A stretch of DNA of 64,000 nt from Oxalobacteraceae bacterium (GCA_027490725.1 JAIXXN010000033.1:1-64000), one strand, 5' to 3'; positions 52,061 through 61,335 are shown, counted from the stretch's first letter. Made by a program: numbers and translations. The notes: generated from the letters alone by a model not told the origin.

Positions 52061-52930
52061 ATGAGGCAAGCACTTACCCGGACACGCAGTGTCGAACGCA
52101 TCATCACCGGCCAGGCCGTCATGGACGGTGCCGGCGTCAAGATCAACCGCATCCTGACCCAGCCGCTGCAACGTCGCCTCGATCCTTTCCTGATGCTGGA
52201 TAACTTCGGCAGCGATCAGGCCAACGATTACATCGCCGGTTTTCCTAGCCACCCGCACCGCGGCTTCGAGACGGTGACGTATATGCTGGAAGGTCGCATG
52301 CGCCACAAGGACAGCGCCGGCAACGAAGGCTTGCTGACCAATGGCGGCGTGCAATGGATGACCGCCGGACGCGGGGTGATTCACTCGGAAATGCCGGAGC
52401 AGGAAGCTGGCCTGATGTCGGGCTTCCAGCTGTGGCTCAACCTGCCGGCCAAGGATAAAATGTGCGCGCCGTGGTATCGCGATTTCAACGGCGCCGCCGT
52501 GCCGGCCTACACCACCGAGGCTGGCGTCGCGGTCAAAGTCATTGCCGGTCGCAGCAACGGTGTCGACGGTGCCGTACAGCGTCCAGTCACCGAGCCACTG
52601 TATCTCGATATACACCTGCCAGCCGGCGCCAATTTCGAGCAGGCCATCCCGCCCGGACACAATGCCTTCCTGTTCACCTACGAAGGCAGCGTCAGCGTCG
52701 GTGACAAGGAGGTCGCGGCCGGTCGCATGGCAATTCTGGCCAACAGTCCTGACGCCGATGGCGTACAGCTGCATGCTGCGCAAGCGACCCGCCTGATACT
52801 GGTGGCCGGTGCACCGCTCAATGAGCCGATTGCCCAGTATGGTCCATTCGTGATGAATACCCAGGCCGAGTTGCATACGGCGGTGGAAGACTTCCGCGCC
52901 GGTCGACTGGGCGAAAGCGCGCCGCAGTAA
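52061..52930 (+). CDS. Pirin family protein, second copy
   Basis: 289 residues. Pirin signatures: LDPFLMLDNFGSDQ, FPSHPHRGFETVTYMLEGRMRHKDS (iron-ligand histidines) and VQWMTAGRGVIHSEMP, with a second cupin (YEGSVSVGDKEVAAGRMAIL). It is immediately downstream of azoR, probably the same transcript, suggesting a role in quinone or flavonoid handling. Differs clearly from the pirin at 25005. Confidence 0.94.
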   Translation: MRQALTRTRSVERIITGQAVMDGAGVKINRILTQPLQRRLDPFLMLDNFGSDQANDYIAGFPSHPHRGFETVTYMLEGRMRHKDSAGNEGLLTNGGVQWMTAGRGVIHSEMPEQEAGLMSGFQLWLNLPAKDKMCAPWYRDFNGAAVPAYTTEAGVAVKVIAGRSNGVDGAVQRPVTEPLYLDIHLPAGANFEQAIPPGHNAFLFTYEGSVSVGDKEVAAGRMAILANSPDADGVQLHAAQATRLILVAGAPLNEPIAQYGPFVMNTQAELHTAVEDFRAGRLGESAPQ

Positions 52931-53005
52931 TTGCCCGCTTCGGTGGAGCGCCGCGTTTTGCGGGGCGCTCCCGCAGGCTTGCAGATCTCACGCTACAATG
53001 CCGGC

Positions 53006-53470
53006 ATGATGCCCACCCTACTTCGCTTGCTGCGCCGGCTTAGCCATCTGCTCGGCTTTGAAACGGCCGACGCTTTCCCCGCCGGCCACCGCTACGAACG
53101 CACCCGCTGGCAAGGCGGCTACTTCGATATTGCATCGGACGTCAAACCGGAGCAGATCGAGCAGCGCCTGTGCGACGCCATCAGCAACACCCCGCTGGTA
53201 TTCGGCTATATCACCAATCCTACGCCGCGCATGCAGCGCACTTTACTGGCGATACTGGAACAGCGCATGCGCAATAACCGCGGTCGCGCCAGCGAACTGG
53301 CGGCGCTGCTGGTGGCCGCTTATGACAGCCCGCACATCATGGAAGTGCTGCCCGGACTGCGTGCTGCAATTGTCGCCACGCGTCACGCCGACCTGCAGGA
53401 ACGCGCCCTGAATCTGATGGCCTTCCTCAGCGACATGCAGTCACCGTTCGACGTGATCGATCTGAATTAA
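53006..53470 (+). CDS. Unknown soluble protein
   Basis: 154 residues from ATG 53006; the longer frame upstream lacks a start context. It is helical with an Arg/Leu-rich start (MMPTLLRLLRRLSHLLGF). Later phrases are FGYITNPTPRMQRTLLAILEQRM and DLQERALNLMAFLSDM. Its stop overlaps the end of the convergent acyltransferase gene by four bases. No family recognised. Confidence 0.6.
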   Translation: MMPTLLRLLRRLSHLLGFETADAFPAGHRYERTRWQGGYFDIASDVKPEQIEQRLCDAISNTPLVFGYITNPTPRMQRTLLAILEQRMRNNRGRASELAALLVAAYDSPHIMEVLPGLRAAIVATRHADLQERALNLMAFLSDMQSPFDVIDLN

Positions 53471-54624
53471 GCCGCCAGCTTGTGCGGCGCGGTGCTGATG
53501 GCCACCTCGTGGGATGGCACATAGCGGTCGCGCAGCGCCATAAAGGGCCGCTCGACCAGCTGATACAGCAGCCAGCCACCAAGCACACTAACGGCCGCCA
53601 TCAGCAGCACGGTCGCCCAGTGGTCAGGCTGCCAGCCCTGCGCTGCCAGTGGCGCCCGCAACAGCATGCACAGCGTCTTGTGCAGCAGATAGATGGCGTA
53701 GGACCACAAGGCCAGTGACGCTGCCCCAGGCACCGCCACCCTTTGCAGCCATGCGCCGGGGCTGAGCGCGGCCAGCAACAGCAGCGCGTAGCTGAAGCCG
53801 AGTACGGGATAACCGTAGACCGTCATGCTGTAACCGTAATGGTCGTTGAAAAATCCCGTCCACACCAGCGCCAGCAAGGCAGTACCAGCCAGCAGCAGCC
53901 AGTTGCCGTGCGCCGTCAGGCGTGTCCACAGGGTGGTGTGGTAATTCTTCAGCAGTGCCAGCGCAACGCCAATCACCAGTTCATCGAAACGGCACAGCGA
54001 GGAATAATAAATCTCGGTGTAAAACACCCGGCTGCCCTCGGGTTCGGATGCCACGTAGGTCAGCCAGAGATGGCTGCGTATCAGCATTCCGGCCACCAGC
54101 ATGGCGCCGACCGTCAGCCAGGCCATGCGCAGCGACTTGCGGCAGGCGGCAATCAGCAGCGCGGCAGCGGGCAGCAGGAAATAGAACTGTTCTTCCACGC
54201 AGAGTGACCACGCATGGGAAAACGCTGTCCCCGGCTGCAAGCCGAGATTCTGGGTAAAAGTGAGGAACTGCCAGAGCGGCGGCAGCACCAGCTCCATGCG
54301 GAAATAAGGCCAGCAGGCAAACAGCGCCAGCACCACATAGTAATTGGGCAGCGTCCGCAATAGGCGGCGGGCGTAAAAGCGCACTAGCGACAAGCGGCTC
54401 TGGCCCTGCTGGCTACGGCGGATGGCTGCCAGAATCTGATTGCCGATCAGGTAGCCGCTGAGGGTAAAGAACAGATCCACCCCGCTCCAGCCGATTTCGC
54501 CGAACCAGCCCAACGTCGGCGCCCCGCTAATAAACAGGGTGTAATGATTGGCAAACACCAGCGCTATGGCCAGTGCCCGGAGAGTATCGAGTCCGGCATT
54601 ACGCACGGTGCGGGTAGATGTCAT
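53467..54624 (-). CDS. Acyltransferase 3 family membrane protein
   Basis: 385 residues with about ten hydrophobic segments. The N-terminus RNAGLDTLRALAIALVFANH is the acyltransferase-3 signature (R-x-x-D-x-L-R-A-x-A and catalytic His). FFTLSGYLIGNQILA and FSHAWSLCVEEQFYFLLP follow in order. It transfers acyl groups onto carbohydrate or lipid components of the envelope. The start at 54624 is chosen for the family N-terminus; the preceding frame has no relation to it. Confidence 0.92.
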   Translation of the reverse strand: MTSTRTVRNAGLDTLRALAIALVFANHYTLFISGAPTLGWFGEIGWSGVDLFFTLSGYLIGNQILAAIRRSQQGQSRLSLVRFYARRLLRTLPNYYVVLALFACWPYFRMELVLPPLWQFLTFTQNLGLQPGTAFSHAWSLCVEEQFYFLLPAAALLIAACRKSLRMAWLTVGAMLVAGMLIRSHLWLTYVASEPEGSRVFYTEIYYSSLCRFDELVIGVALALLKNYHTTLWTRLTAHGNWLLLAGTALLALVWTGFFNDHYGYSMTVYGYPVLGFSYALLLLAALSPGAWLQRVAVPGAASLALWSYAIYLLHKTLCMLLRAPLAAQGWQPDHWATVLLMAAVSVLGGWLLYQLVERPFMALRDRYVPSHEVAISTAPHKLAA

Positions 54625-54736
54625 TCCGGCATGATAGCAAACTGCCCTCAGCCGGGATAGGGCGCAGCGCGCCACGCGGCCTGCGCTGCATGGGTTAAAA
54701 TCGCCACGATTGAACACTCTTGCTAACGCCCTCAGT

Positions 54737-55696
54737 ATGACGACCAGCGACGCTCTGCAATTCATCTCCCACCAGTACAGCGGCCAGCTGCCCGGCCCGC
54801 GCCTGATCATTACGGGTGCTGTGCACGGCAATGAAACCTGCGGTACCCGGGCGATCCGGCGTGTCCTGCAACAGCTAGATACGGGCAGTTTGCTGATCCG
54901 GCGCGGTAGCCTGACGCTGGTACCGGTGACCAATCCACTGGCGTACGCACGCGGCGAACGGGCTGGCGAACGCAATCTGAACCGCAACCTGTTCCCGCAG
55001 GCGGCACCACAGGATTTCGAGGACCGCATCGCCAACTGGCTGTGTCCGCTGCTGGCGCAGCACGATGTGCTGCTCGATCTGCACTCGTTCAATGCCCACA
55101 GCGAACCGTTCGTGATGGTCGGCCCGGGCAATAACGACGGCCCGCTGGAACCGTTCCGCCATCAGCACGCCGAGCGCGCACTGGCACGGCGGCTCGGGGT
55201 GCGCCGCTTTGTCGATGGCTGGTTACGCACCTATGGCGCTGGCGTACAACGCCGCTTACGCGAACCGAGCACCTTGCAGATGGAACTGCGCTACGGCGTC
55301 GGCACCACCGAATACATGCGCAGCACCGGCGGCTATGCACTGACACTGGAATGCGGGCAGCACGACGATCCGCAAGCACCCGAGGTGGCGTATCGCGCCA
55401 TCCTGAATACCCTGGCCTTCCTGGGACTGATAGATGCGGCAGCCCCCGAAGCCATCGCGCTCACCGAGATGGAAGCGCTGAGCATGGCCGTGGTGGTCGA
55501 CCGTCTGCATGCCGACGACCACTTCAGCCGCCCGTGGGCCAGTTTTGACCCGGTACGCGCAGGTGAACAGATCGGCGTACGTGCCGATGGCAGCGCAGAA
55601 CTGGCGGCCTTTGACGGGCGCATCCTGTTTCCCGATGCGGCCGCCGGCGTCAACTGCGAATGGTATTACCTGTGTCGCAGTAATCCGGCATTCTGA
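54737..55696 (+). CDS. Succinylglutamate desuccinylase/aspartoacylase-like zinc hydrolase
   Basis: 319 residues. M14-like zinc motifs: GAVHGNETCGTRAI (His-x-x-Glu), LLDLHSFNAHSEPF (second His region), and TLECGQHDDP with the catalytic Glu. The RGERAGERNLNRN segment is the arginine/asparagine substrate-binding loop of AstE/AspA-like enzymes. It hydrolyses an N-acyl amino acid or similar; exact substrate unknown. A TTG nine codons upstream is an alternative start. Confidence 0.88.
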   Translation: MTTSDALQFISHQYSGQLPGPRLIITGAVHGNETCGTRAIRRVLQQLDTGSLLIRRGSLTLVPVTNPLAYARGERAGERNLNRNLFPQAAPQDFEDRIANWLCPLLAQHDVLLDLHSFNAHSEPFVMVGPGNNDGPLEPFRHQHAERALARRLGVRRFVDGWLRTYGAGVQRRLREPSTLQMELRYGVGTTEYMRSTGGYALTLECGQHDDPQAPEVAYRAILNTLAFLGLIDAAAPEAIALTEMEALSMAVVVDRLHADDHFSRPWASFDPVRAGEQIGVRADGSAELAAFDGRILFPDAAAGVNCEWYYLCRSNPAF

Positions 55697-55753
55697 CGGC
55701 GCTGACTGGGCACCTGAGGCGGCGCGCCAAGGCGGTGCGCCAAGGCGGTGCGC

Positions 55754-56071
55754 CTAGGCGGTACTCAGCTTCAGACCGATGATGCCGCCCACAATCATGG
55801 CGATGCAGCCCAGCCGCAAGGCGCTGGCCGGTTCGTTCAGCACCACGATGCCGAAAATGACGGTACCGACCGTGCCGATACCGGTCCAGATCGCATAGGC
55901 AGTGCCGAGTGGCAGGCCACGCAGCGCTAGCCCCAGCAATCCGACACTGCCGGCCATCGCCGCCAGCGTCAGCGCGGTTGCCAGTGGACGGGTAAACCCT
56001 TCCGTGTATTTCAGGCCGACCGCCCACACCACCTCGAGCAAGCCCGCCACTATCAGTGCTATCCATGTCAT
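55754..56071 (-). CDS. SMR-family efflux protein, Gdx/SugE type (guanidinium exporter-like)
   Basis: 105 residues, four helices. The essential Glu13 is in [20 protein letters not shown]; the WAVGLKYT phrase is typical of the Gdx/SugE subgroup rather than EmrE. The remaining helices ([20 protein letters not shown]) agree. Gdx proteins exchange guanidinium for protons as antiparallel homodimers. No guanidine riboswitch was recognised upstream. Confidence 0.92.
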   Translation of the reverse strand: MTWIALIVAGLLEVVWAVGLKYTEGFTRPLATALTLAAMAGSVGLLGLALRGLPLGTAYAIWTGIGTVGTVIFGIVVLNEPASALRLGCIAMIVGGIIGLKLSTA

Positions 56072-56212
56072 GCTGCTGCGCTGCCTTTGCTAGAACGTTA
56101 GACCTGTGTTTGTTGCGTAAACTATAGCACTGTCAGAAAAACCGGACAGGTAGCTTCCCGATCCGCCCGCCAGCAGTGATAATCATCGCTCAATATTATC
56201 TGCGGAGACAGC

Positions 56213-56599
56213 ATGCAATTCCTAGCAAGCGGCGTGGCAAACAGCCTGGCACACATCGTTACGGCGCTGGTTGCGCTGATTCACGTGTATATCGTTCTGA
56301 TCGAAACTGTGCTGTTCCAGAGCCGCGGCCGTCGCGTGTTCGGACTGTCGCAGGAAAAAGCCGAGATGATGCGAGCATCCATGTCAAATCAGGGTTGTTA
56401 CAACGGTTTTCTGGTCGCTGCGCTGGTGGTCGGCTGGCTGCACCCCGATGCCGCCACCGGCACTGCCTTCACCGTGTTCGGTCTGTGCTGCGTGGCCGTC
56501 GCCGGCGTGTGGGGTGCCGTGACCGTCAAGCGCAGCATTCTGTATATCCAGACGCTACCGGCGGCGCTCGCCCTCGCCCTGACTTTGCTGGCCCACTGA
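56213..56599 (+). CDS. DUF1304 membrane protein
   Basis: 128 residues, four hydrophobic helices with IVTALVALIHVYIVLIETVLF and NQGCYNGFLVAALVVGW, matching the DUF1304 family of unknown function. The 3' end overlaps the convergent gene at 56555 by 45 bases. Start ATG 56213 follows CGGAGACAGC. Confidence 0.9.
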   Translation: MQFLASGVANSLAHIVTALVALIHVYIVLIETVLFQSRGRRVFGLSQEKAEMMRASMSNQGCYNGFLVAALVVGWLHPDAATGTAFTVFGLCCVAVAGVWGAVTVKRSILYIQTLPAALALALTLLAH

Positions 56600-57751
56600 A
56601 GCCGCTGAGCCTGCCGTATTCGGCGGCGCGGCACCGGCCGGTCGCAGGCTCGGCAGCGATGCCGGTTCGGCGACCAGCATGGCGTGGGTGCTCGGCCGCC
56701 CGCCCGTTTCCCGCAAGCCCAGCAACCAGCCCAGCCCGTCAAACCAGAATGGCGCACCGAGCGACGCGGCAAAGCCCGTCAGCGTCCACCCCAGCAGCAC
56801 CAGTAACAGTGCCAGCAATGCGGCTCCGATTGGCGCTTCACTGAGCCCCGCCAGTCGCGCCGATGGCCAGCCGATAGGGAGTGTGCCTAGCAGTTGCGTC
56901 GCACTACCCAGCGCCGCGCCCGCATTCCCGGCAGCCGGACTCGCCTCATCCGTTAGCGCTAGCGTAACGCTGGCAGCCGCCACGTTTTGATCCTGCGCTG
57001 CGGCATCGAGTGGCGGCTGGATCGACTGCATCACCCCTGCCAGACTGGCCGAGGCAGCATGCTGTTGCGCCATCAGCTCGCCACTTTGCTGCGCCAGCTG
57101 TGCCGCCAGACTCTGGTCGCGCCACAGCCGCTGGCTCAGCGTGATCGCATCGATATTCATGGCCACCGCATAGCCCAGCGCCAGCATGAACAGCAGCAGC
57201 TGGGAGCGCCGTTTGTACCAGCCGCTGGTGCGTGCCATCACGGTGTCATACCAGCAACGCAGCGCCTGTTCCAGCGCGTCCAGATCATCGGCACTGCCGA
57301 GCAAAGCGAGCAGACTGCGCTGTAATGGCGGATTGCCTATGCGCTCCAGCAAAGCCCGTGCACTACTTTGCGGCCCATGGCGCTGCATCAGGGTAGCAAG
57401 CAAGGCGCGCGCAAAAATACTGGAGGGAATATAGGACGGCATGCGTCCGGGCTGGGCCAGTCCCGTAATCAGCGGATGGGCCAGCACGGCAGCTGCCAGT
57501 GAGGTGGGGCCCAGCGCGCGCAGGTCAAAGCCACCGTCACGTCGCAACAGACGGCGCAGTGATGGTAGGATGCCACGCAACAAGGGCAAGCCGGCCGGTT
57601 CATACAGCAGCGTCAATATGCCATCGAGCAGCATTTTGGCGCGGCTCTGGAACAGCGAAGCAAGCGCTTCGCGGCTGGCACTACAGAGCAGGCTCAGCGA
57701 CAGAAAGGTCGCCGCCAGGCCCAGTGCAACATCGAGATAATGGGTCGACAT
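56555..57751 (-). CDS. Large membrane-associated protein, unknown
   Basis: 398 residues. There are membrane helices near the N-terminus (YLDVALGLAATFLSLSLLC), in the middle (SQLLLFMLALGYAVAMNID) and near the C-terminus (IGAALLALLLVLLGWTLTGFAASLG), before a WFDGLGWLLGLRETGG segment. A hydrophilic region lies between helices 1 and 2. No recognised family. It overlaps the DUF1304 gene tail to tail and sits ahead of the ArsR gene on the opposite strand. Confidence 0.7.
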   Translation of the reverse strand: MSTHYLDVALGLAATFLSLSLLCSASREALASLFQSRAKMLLDGILTLLYEPAGLPLLRGILPSLRRLLRRDGGFDLRALGPTSLAAAVLAHPLITGLAQPGRMPSYIPSSIFARALLATLMQRHGPQSSARALLERIGNPPLQRSLLALLGSADDLDALEQALRCWYDTVMARTSGWYKRRSQLLLFMLALGYAVAMNIDAITLSQRLWRDQSLAAQLAQQSGELMAQQHAASASLAGVMQSIQPPLDAAAQDQNVAAASVTLALTDEASPAAGNAGAALGSATQLLGTLPIGWPSARLAGLSEAPIGAALLALLLVLLGWTLTGFAASLGAPFWFDGLGWLLGLRETGGRPSTHAMLVAEPASLPSLRPAGAAPPNTAGSAASVGQQSQGEGERRR

Positions 57752-57822
57752 GATGGAGTTAGTTTTTGATTAATGTAGTCGTAAACTAAACCATTTTGGC
57801 GACCCCGGCAGGATTTTTTTAT

Positions 57823-57853
57823 ATATCGTAGAATTCCGATATTGAAATCGGAA
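57823..57853. promoter_or_regulatory. Overlapping inverted repeats at the ArsR-OYE promoter
   Basis: ATATCG (57823-57828) and CGATAT (57837-57842) are spaced by 8 bases; TTCCGAT (57834-57840) and ATCGGAA (57847-57853) are spaced by 6. They lie 30-60 bases before the ArsR start and fit an ArsR-type autoregulatory operator. Confidence 0.6.
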
Positions 57854-57882
57854 AAATGCGATGCATATACCGAGGTATGAAG

Positions 57883-58173
57883 ATGGACATAGACGCTATC
57901 CACAAAGCCCTAGCCAACCCGACGCGGCGCCAGATTCTGGCGTGGCTGAAGGAGCCAGAGGTGTATTTCGCGGCGCAGCAGCATCCGCTCAGCATGGGCG
58001 TATGTGCCGGTCTGATTGACCAGCGCGCCGAACTATCGCAATCCACCGTGTCGGCGCATCTGGCCATCCTGCTCAAGGCGGGCCTGATTACCCGCCACCG
58101 GGTGGGGCAATGGATTTACTTTAAACGCGATGAGGCCACGATTGCGGCCTTCATCGCTCAAATGACACTTTAG
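57883..58173 (+). CDS. ArsR-family transcriptional regulator
   Basis: 96 residues. The winged-HTH pattern is LANPTRRQILAWLKEPE, SQSTVSAHLAILLKAGLITRHRVGQWIYFKRDE. The start at 57883 has CGAGGT 6 bases upstream. Only one cysteine (MGVCAGL) is present, so it is not an obvious metal-thiolate sensor; it may sense electrophiles. It is followed 11 bases later by the ene-reductase gene, which it very likely represses. Confidence 0.93.
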   Translation: MDIDAIHKALANPTRRQILAWLKEPEVYFAAQQHPLSMGVCAGLIDQRAELSQSTVSAHLAILLKAGLITRHRVGQWIYFKRDEATIAAFIAQMTL

Positions 58174-58184
58174 GAACCCTGCAC

Positions 58185-59240
58185 ATGGCTAACCTGTTCT
58201 CCCCGCTCACCGTTGGTGACCTGACCCTGAAAAACCGTATCGTGATGGCCCCCCTGACGCGCGCCCGCGCCGTTGGCGGTAAGCGCGTTCCGAACGCGCT
58301 GATGGCCGAATACTATGCCCAGCGCGCGAGCGCCGGCCTGATCCTCAGCGAAGCGACCGCCGTGACCCCGCAAGGCGTTGGGTATGCCGACACGCCGGGC
58401 CTGTGGTCGGATGAGCAGGTCGAGGGCTGGAAGCTGGTCACGGCCGCCGTCCACGCCGCCGGTGGCCGCATCTTCGCCCAGCTGTGGCACGTCGGCCGGA
58501 TTTCCGATCCGAGCTTCTTCAACGGCGATGCGCCGGTTGCACCAAGCGCGATTGCCGCGCAAGGCCACGTCAGCCTGCTGCGCCCGGAGCGTCCATACCC
58601 CGTGCCACGCGCGCTCGATACGGCGGAACTGGCGGGTGTCGTCGCGGCCTACAAACTGGGCGCCGAAAATGCCAAGAAAGCTGGCTTCGATGGCGTGGAA
58701 ATCCACGGCGCCAACGGCTACCTGCTCGACCAGTTCCTGCAGGACAAAACCAACCAGCGCAGCGATAACTACGGTGGCAGCATTGAAAACCGTGCCCGCC
58801 TGATGCTGGAAGTCACCGATGCCTGCATCGAAGTCTGGGGCGCCGGCCGGGTCGGCATGCATCTGGCACCGCGCCGCGATGCCCACGATATGGGCGACAG
58901 CCAGCCAGCCGCGACCTTTGGCTACGTGGCGCGCGAACTGGGCAAACGCAAGATCGCCTTTATCTGCGCACGGGAAGCAGTCGGCGAAGACAGTCTGGGT
59001 CCATTGCTGAAACAGGCATTCGGCGGCGTCTACATCGCCAATGAAAAACTCGACAAGGCCGGCGCCCAGCAATTGCTGGATGCCGGCACGGCCGACGCCG
59101 TCGCTTTCGGCAAGGACTATATCTCCAACCCGGATCTGGTGCGTCGTCTGCAGGAAGATGCCGCGCTCAATGCCTGGCAGCCAGCGACCTTCTACGGCGC
59201 CACGGCCGAAGGCTATACCGACTATCCGGCACTGGCCTGA
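58185..59240 (+). CDS. Old Yellow Enzyme-type ene-reductase (NemA-like)
   Basis: 351 residues, a full TIM-barrel OYE. Motifs: NRIVMAPLTRARA (flavin binding), FAQLWHVGRIS, VEIHGANGYLLDQFLQDKTN (His/Asn substrate pair), SDNYGGSIENRARL, and a C-terminal FGKDYISNPDLVRRL. FMN-dependent reduction of activated alkenes, nitrate esters and nitroaromatics is the family role. Co-transcribed with the ArsR gene. A terminator follows at 59306. Confidence 0.95.
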   Translation: MANLFSPLTVGDLTLKNRIVMAPLTRARAVGGKRVPNALMAEYYAQRASAGLILSEATAVTPQGVGYADTPGLWSDEQVEGWKLVTAAVHAAGGRIFAQLWHVGRISDPSFFNGDAPVAPSAIAAQGHVSLLRPERPYPVPRALDTAELAGVVAAYKLGAENAKKAGFDGVEIHGANGYLLDQFLQDKTNQRSDNYGGSIENRARLMLEVTDACIEVWGAGRVGMHLAPRRDAHDMGDSQPAATFGYVARELGKRKIAFICAREAVGEDSLGPLLKQAFGGVYIANEKLDKAGAQQLLDAGTADAVAFGKDYISNPDLVRRLQEDAALNAWQPATFYGATAEGYTDYPALA

Positions 59241-59305
59241 TAGCAGCCGCGCTGGCTAGCACGGCGCGGGCTGGGTCACGCTATGCGGCGTGCCCGGGCA
59301 AAATA

Positions 59306-59340
59306 CGCAAAGGGGATGCTCGGCATCCCCTTTGCGGTTT
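59306..59340 (+). terminator. Terminator after the ene-reductase gene
   Basis: CGCAAAGGGGATGC (59306-59319), loop TCG, and its exact complement (59323-59336), then GTTT. A 14-bp perfect stem. Confidence 0.75.
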
Positions 59341-59431
59341 GATGCCCGCGGATCCACACTGCTAGGCGCGCCGCCATCCCCCCTGCGCAGCAGGCCTCAG
59401 CTAGCTAGCGCAGCGCTACAACAGTGATCGC

Positions 59432-60388
59432 CTAGCGTGGCTGGACGTAATTCACCGGCACAAACTGGTAAGCCTTGCCGGCAGTACGGACATGGCCCAG
59501 TCCCGGGAACGCCAGGTGCGTCGCACCAATCAGATAGCCACCCTTGGCAGCGGCTGCGAACGCTTCCTTACGTTCGGCAATGGCAATTTTGCTGTCCGTA
59601 TCAAATTGGATGCCCACGCCCGGATTGGCAAACTGCACTGCTTCGACGTGCAGCAGATCTCCCAGCAGTACCAGCTTCTGGCCCTTGCTCTCCACCACAT
59701 AGGTGATATGGCCGGGCGTATGTCCGCCGTTGAAGTAGGAACGCACACCGGGCACCAGTTCGGTGTTGGCGACAATCGGCTGGAACTTGCCTGCCTTCAC
59801 ATACGGGTTGATCGAGACCATCGGGCCAAGGAAATTATCTTTGGCGTCGGCAGGCGCCTTCTCGAGGTTGGCCTGACTCAGATAATAATCGGCATCGAGC
59901 TTACCGGCACGCACCACGGCATTCGGGAAAACCCGCTGCTCGTTGGCGGCCAGACCACCGACGTGATCACCATGCATGTGGGAAATGTAGATCTCATCGA
60001 CCTGCTCCGGCTTGTAGCCGGACGCCTTCAGATTGCCCAGCAACTGCCCCAGCGTCGGCCCGAACAGGCTGGCAGCACCGGTATCGATCAGTACCAGCTT
60101 GCTGCCGGTGTTAATCAGGAAAGCATTCACCGAGGTTTGCAGCGGGCTGTGTTCGAACACTCTGGCCAGCGCCGCATCGGTCTTCTGCGCAGGCTGCTTG
60201 AGCAATTTATTGACCGGCAGATCAAGCGTGCCATCGTTTAACACCGTGACTTCGAAGTCACCCAGGGTCGTGCGATAGAAGCCCGGGGCCTGGAATTTTG
60301 CCATCGGAGCTGCAGCCTGTGCCAGTGTGGTGGCAGCAGCCATGGCAGCAAACAGCGCCAGCGAACCACGCAACTTGAAGGGGATCAT
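59432..60388 (-). CDS. Exported metallo-beta-lactamase-fold hydrolase
   Basis: 318 residues from ATG 60388 (preceded by ATAAGGAACGCT). Signal peptide MIPFKLRGSLALFAAMAAAT, cut near AQA-A. The zinc motif is ISHMHGDHVGGL (His-x-His-x-Asp-His), with NGGHTPGHITYVVE and ATHLAFPGLGH supplying further ligands. Lactonases and similar MBL hydrolases share this layout. Substrate unknown. A long in-frame upstream extension (to 60607) has no start signal and includes non-coding sequence. Confidence 0.9.
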   Translation of the reverse strand: MIPFKLRGSLALFAAMAAATTLAQAAAPMAKFQAPGFYRTTLGDFEVTVLNDGTLDLPVNKLLKQPAQKTDAALARVFEHSPLQTSVNAFLINTGSKLVLIDTGAASLFGPTLGQLLGNLKASGYKPEQVDEIYISHMHGDHVGGLAANEQRVFPNAVVRAGKLDADYYLSQANLEKAPADAKDNFLGPMVSINPYVKAGKFQPIVANTELVPGVRSYFNGGHTPGHITYVVESKGQKLVLLGDLLHVEAVQFANPGVGIQFDTDSKIAIAERKEAFAAAAKGGYLIGATHLAFPGLGHVRTAGKAYQFVPVNYVQPR

Positions 60389-60696
60389 AGCGTTCCTTAT
60401 TGTGTTGAAAAGATAGGAAAAGATACAGAGCGCTACGATACCGCAAAATTCCTTGCGCTGTTTAACCGCCTGAATAAGCACCCCAAAAACCTCATGGGCA
60501 TACCCAAGCCGCGTTTTTCGAAATGCTAGTTGGAATGGCACAAAGAACAACAGTTCATGCTTGTTAATTAATGCAAAACAAGTTGCTTGCCGCCTCAGCG
60601 GCGCCAATATAGAATGCCAGCGCAGTTTTTATGACTAGGGATGTGCCAGCCTGTCAATAGTGAAAATAAGTTAAAACATAGACGGGGGTCAAACAA
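60389..60696. other. Divergent intergenic region
   Basis: About 308 bases between the MBL and acyltransferase genes. It contains promoters for both, with AT-rich stretches around 60550 and 60660; no gene, repeat or RNA recognised. Confidence 0.4.
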
Positions 60697-61335
60697 ATGA
60701 GTAATTACCAAGTAAATCCGGCCGATCTGCCGACGCGGGGCCAGCGCTTTTCCTTGCGCGTACTGCAATTCTTCGGCTGGAAGCTACTGTTCCGCCCCCT
60801 GCCCGGCCCGCGCGGGATCTGCGTGATCTATCCGCACACCTCGAACTGGGATTTCATGGTGGGGCTGTTCGGCAAATGGGCGCTGGATCTGCCATTCCGC
60901 TGGCTCGCCAAAGATTCGCTGTTCAAATCGCCACTGGGTAAATGGTTCCGCGCCATGGGCGGCGAACCGGTCGAGCGTGGTACCCCGAGCGGCACCATCC
61001 GCACCCAGGCGGCGCGCATGAATGCGGCCGACTGGTACTGGGTCGGCATCACGCCGGAAGGCACGCGCAGCTACCGTCCGCACTGGAAAAGCGGCTTTTA
61101 CCATCTGGCACTGGAAGCCAAAGTGCCCTTGGTACTGGTCTACATCGATTACCCGAACAAGACCCTGAGTCTGGTCGATCACGTCGAACTGAGCGGCGAT
61201 CAGGAAACCGATCTGGCCCAGATCCGCGCCGGCTTCGAAGGCCACCTCGGTCTGTATCCGGAAAAAGCCGCACCGATCATTCTGCAGGAGCGCCGTACCG
61301 ACGAAGACCGCCCGGCCGATTCGAAACGGGCCTAG
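60697..61335 (+). CDS. Lysophospholipid acyltransferase family protein
   Basis: 212 residues. The H-x(4)-D motif is PHTSNWDF; GITPEGTRSYRPHWKSGFY is the E-G-T-R motif III of PlsC-type enzymes, and VPLVLVYIDYP follows. It acylates lysophosphatidic acid or a related lipid. The 3' end overlaps the convergent hupE/ureJ gene by 4 bases. Confidence 0.92.
   Translation: MSNYQVNPADLPTRGQRFSLRVLQFFGWKLLFRPLPGPRGICVIYPHTSNWDFMVGLFGKWALDLPFRWLAKDSLFKSPLGKWFRAMGGEPVERGTPSGTIRTQAARMNAADWYWVGITPEGTRSYRPHWKSGFYHLALEAKVPLVLVYIDYPNKTLSLVDHVELSGDQETDLAQIRAGFEGHLGLYPEKAAPIILQERRTDEDRPADSKRA

Noticed and set aside
56072..56212. Guanidine riboswitch upstream of the Gdx-like gene
   Set aside because: No ykkC-I, mini-ykkC paired hairpins or class III pseudoknot pattern could be traced with confidence.
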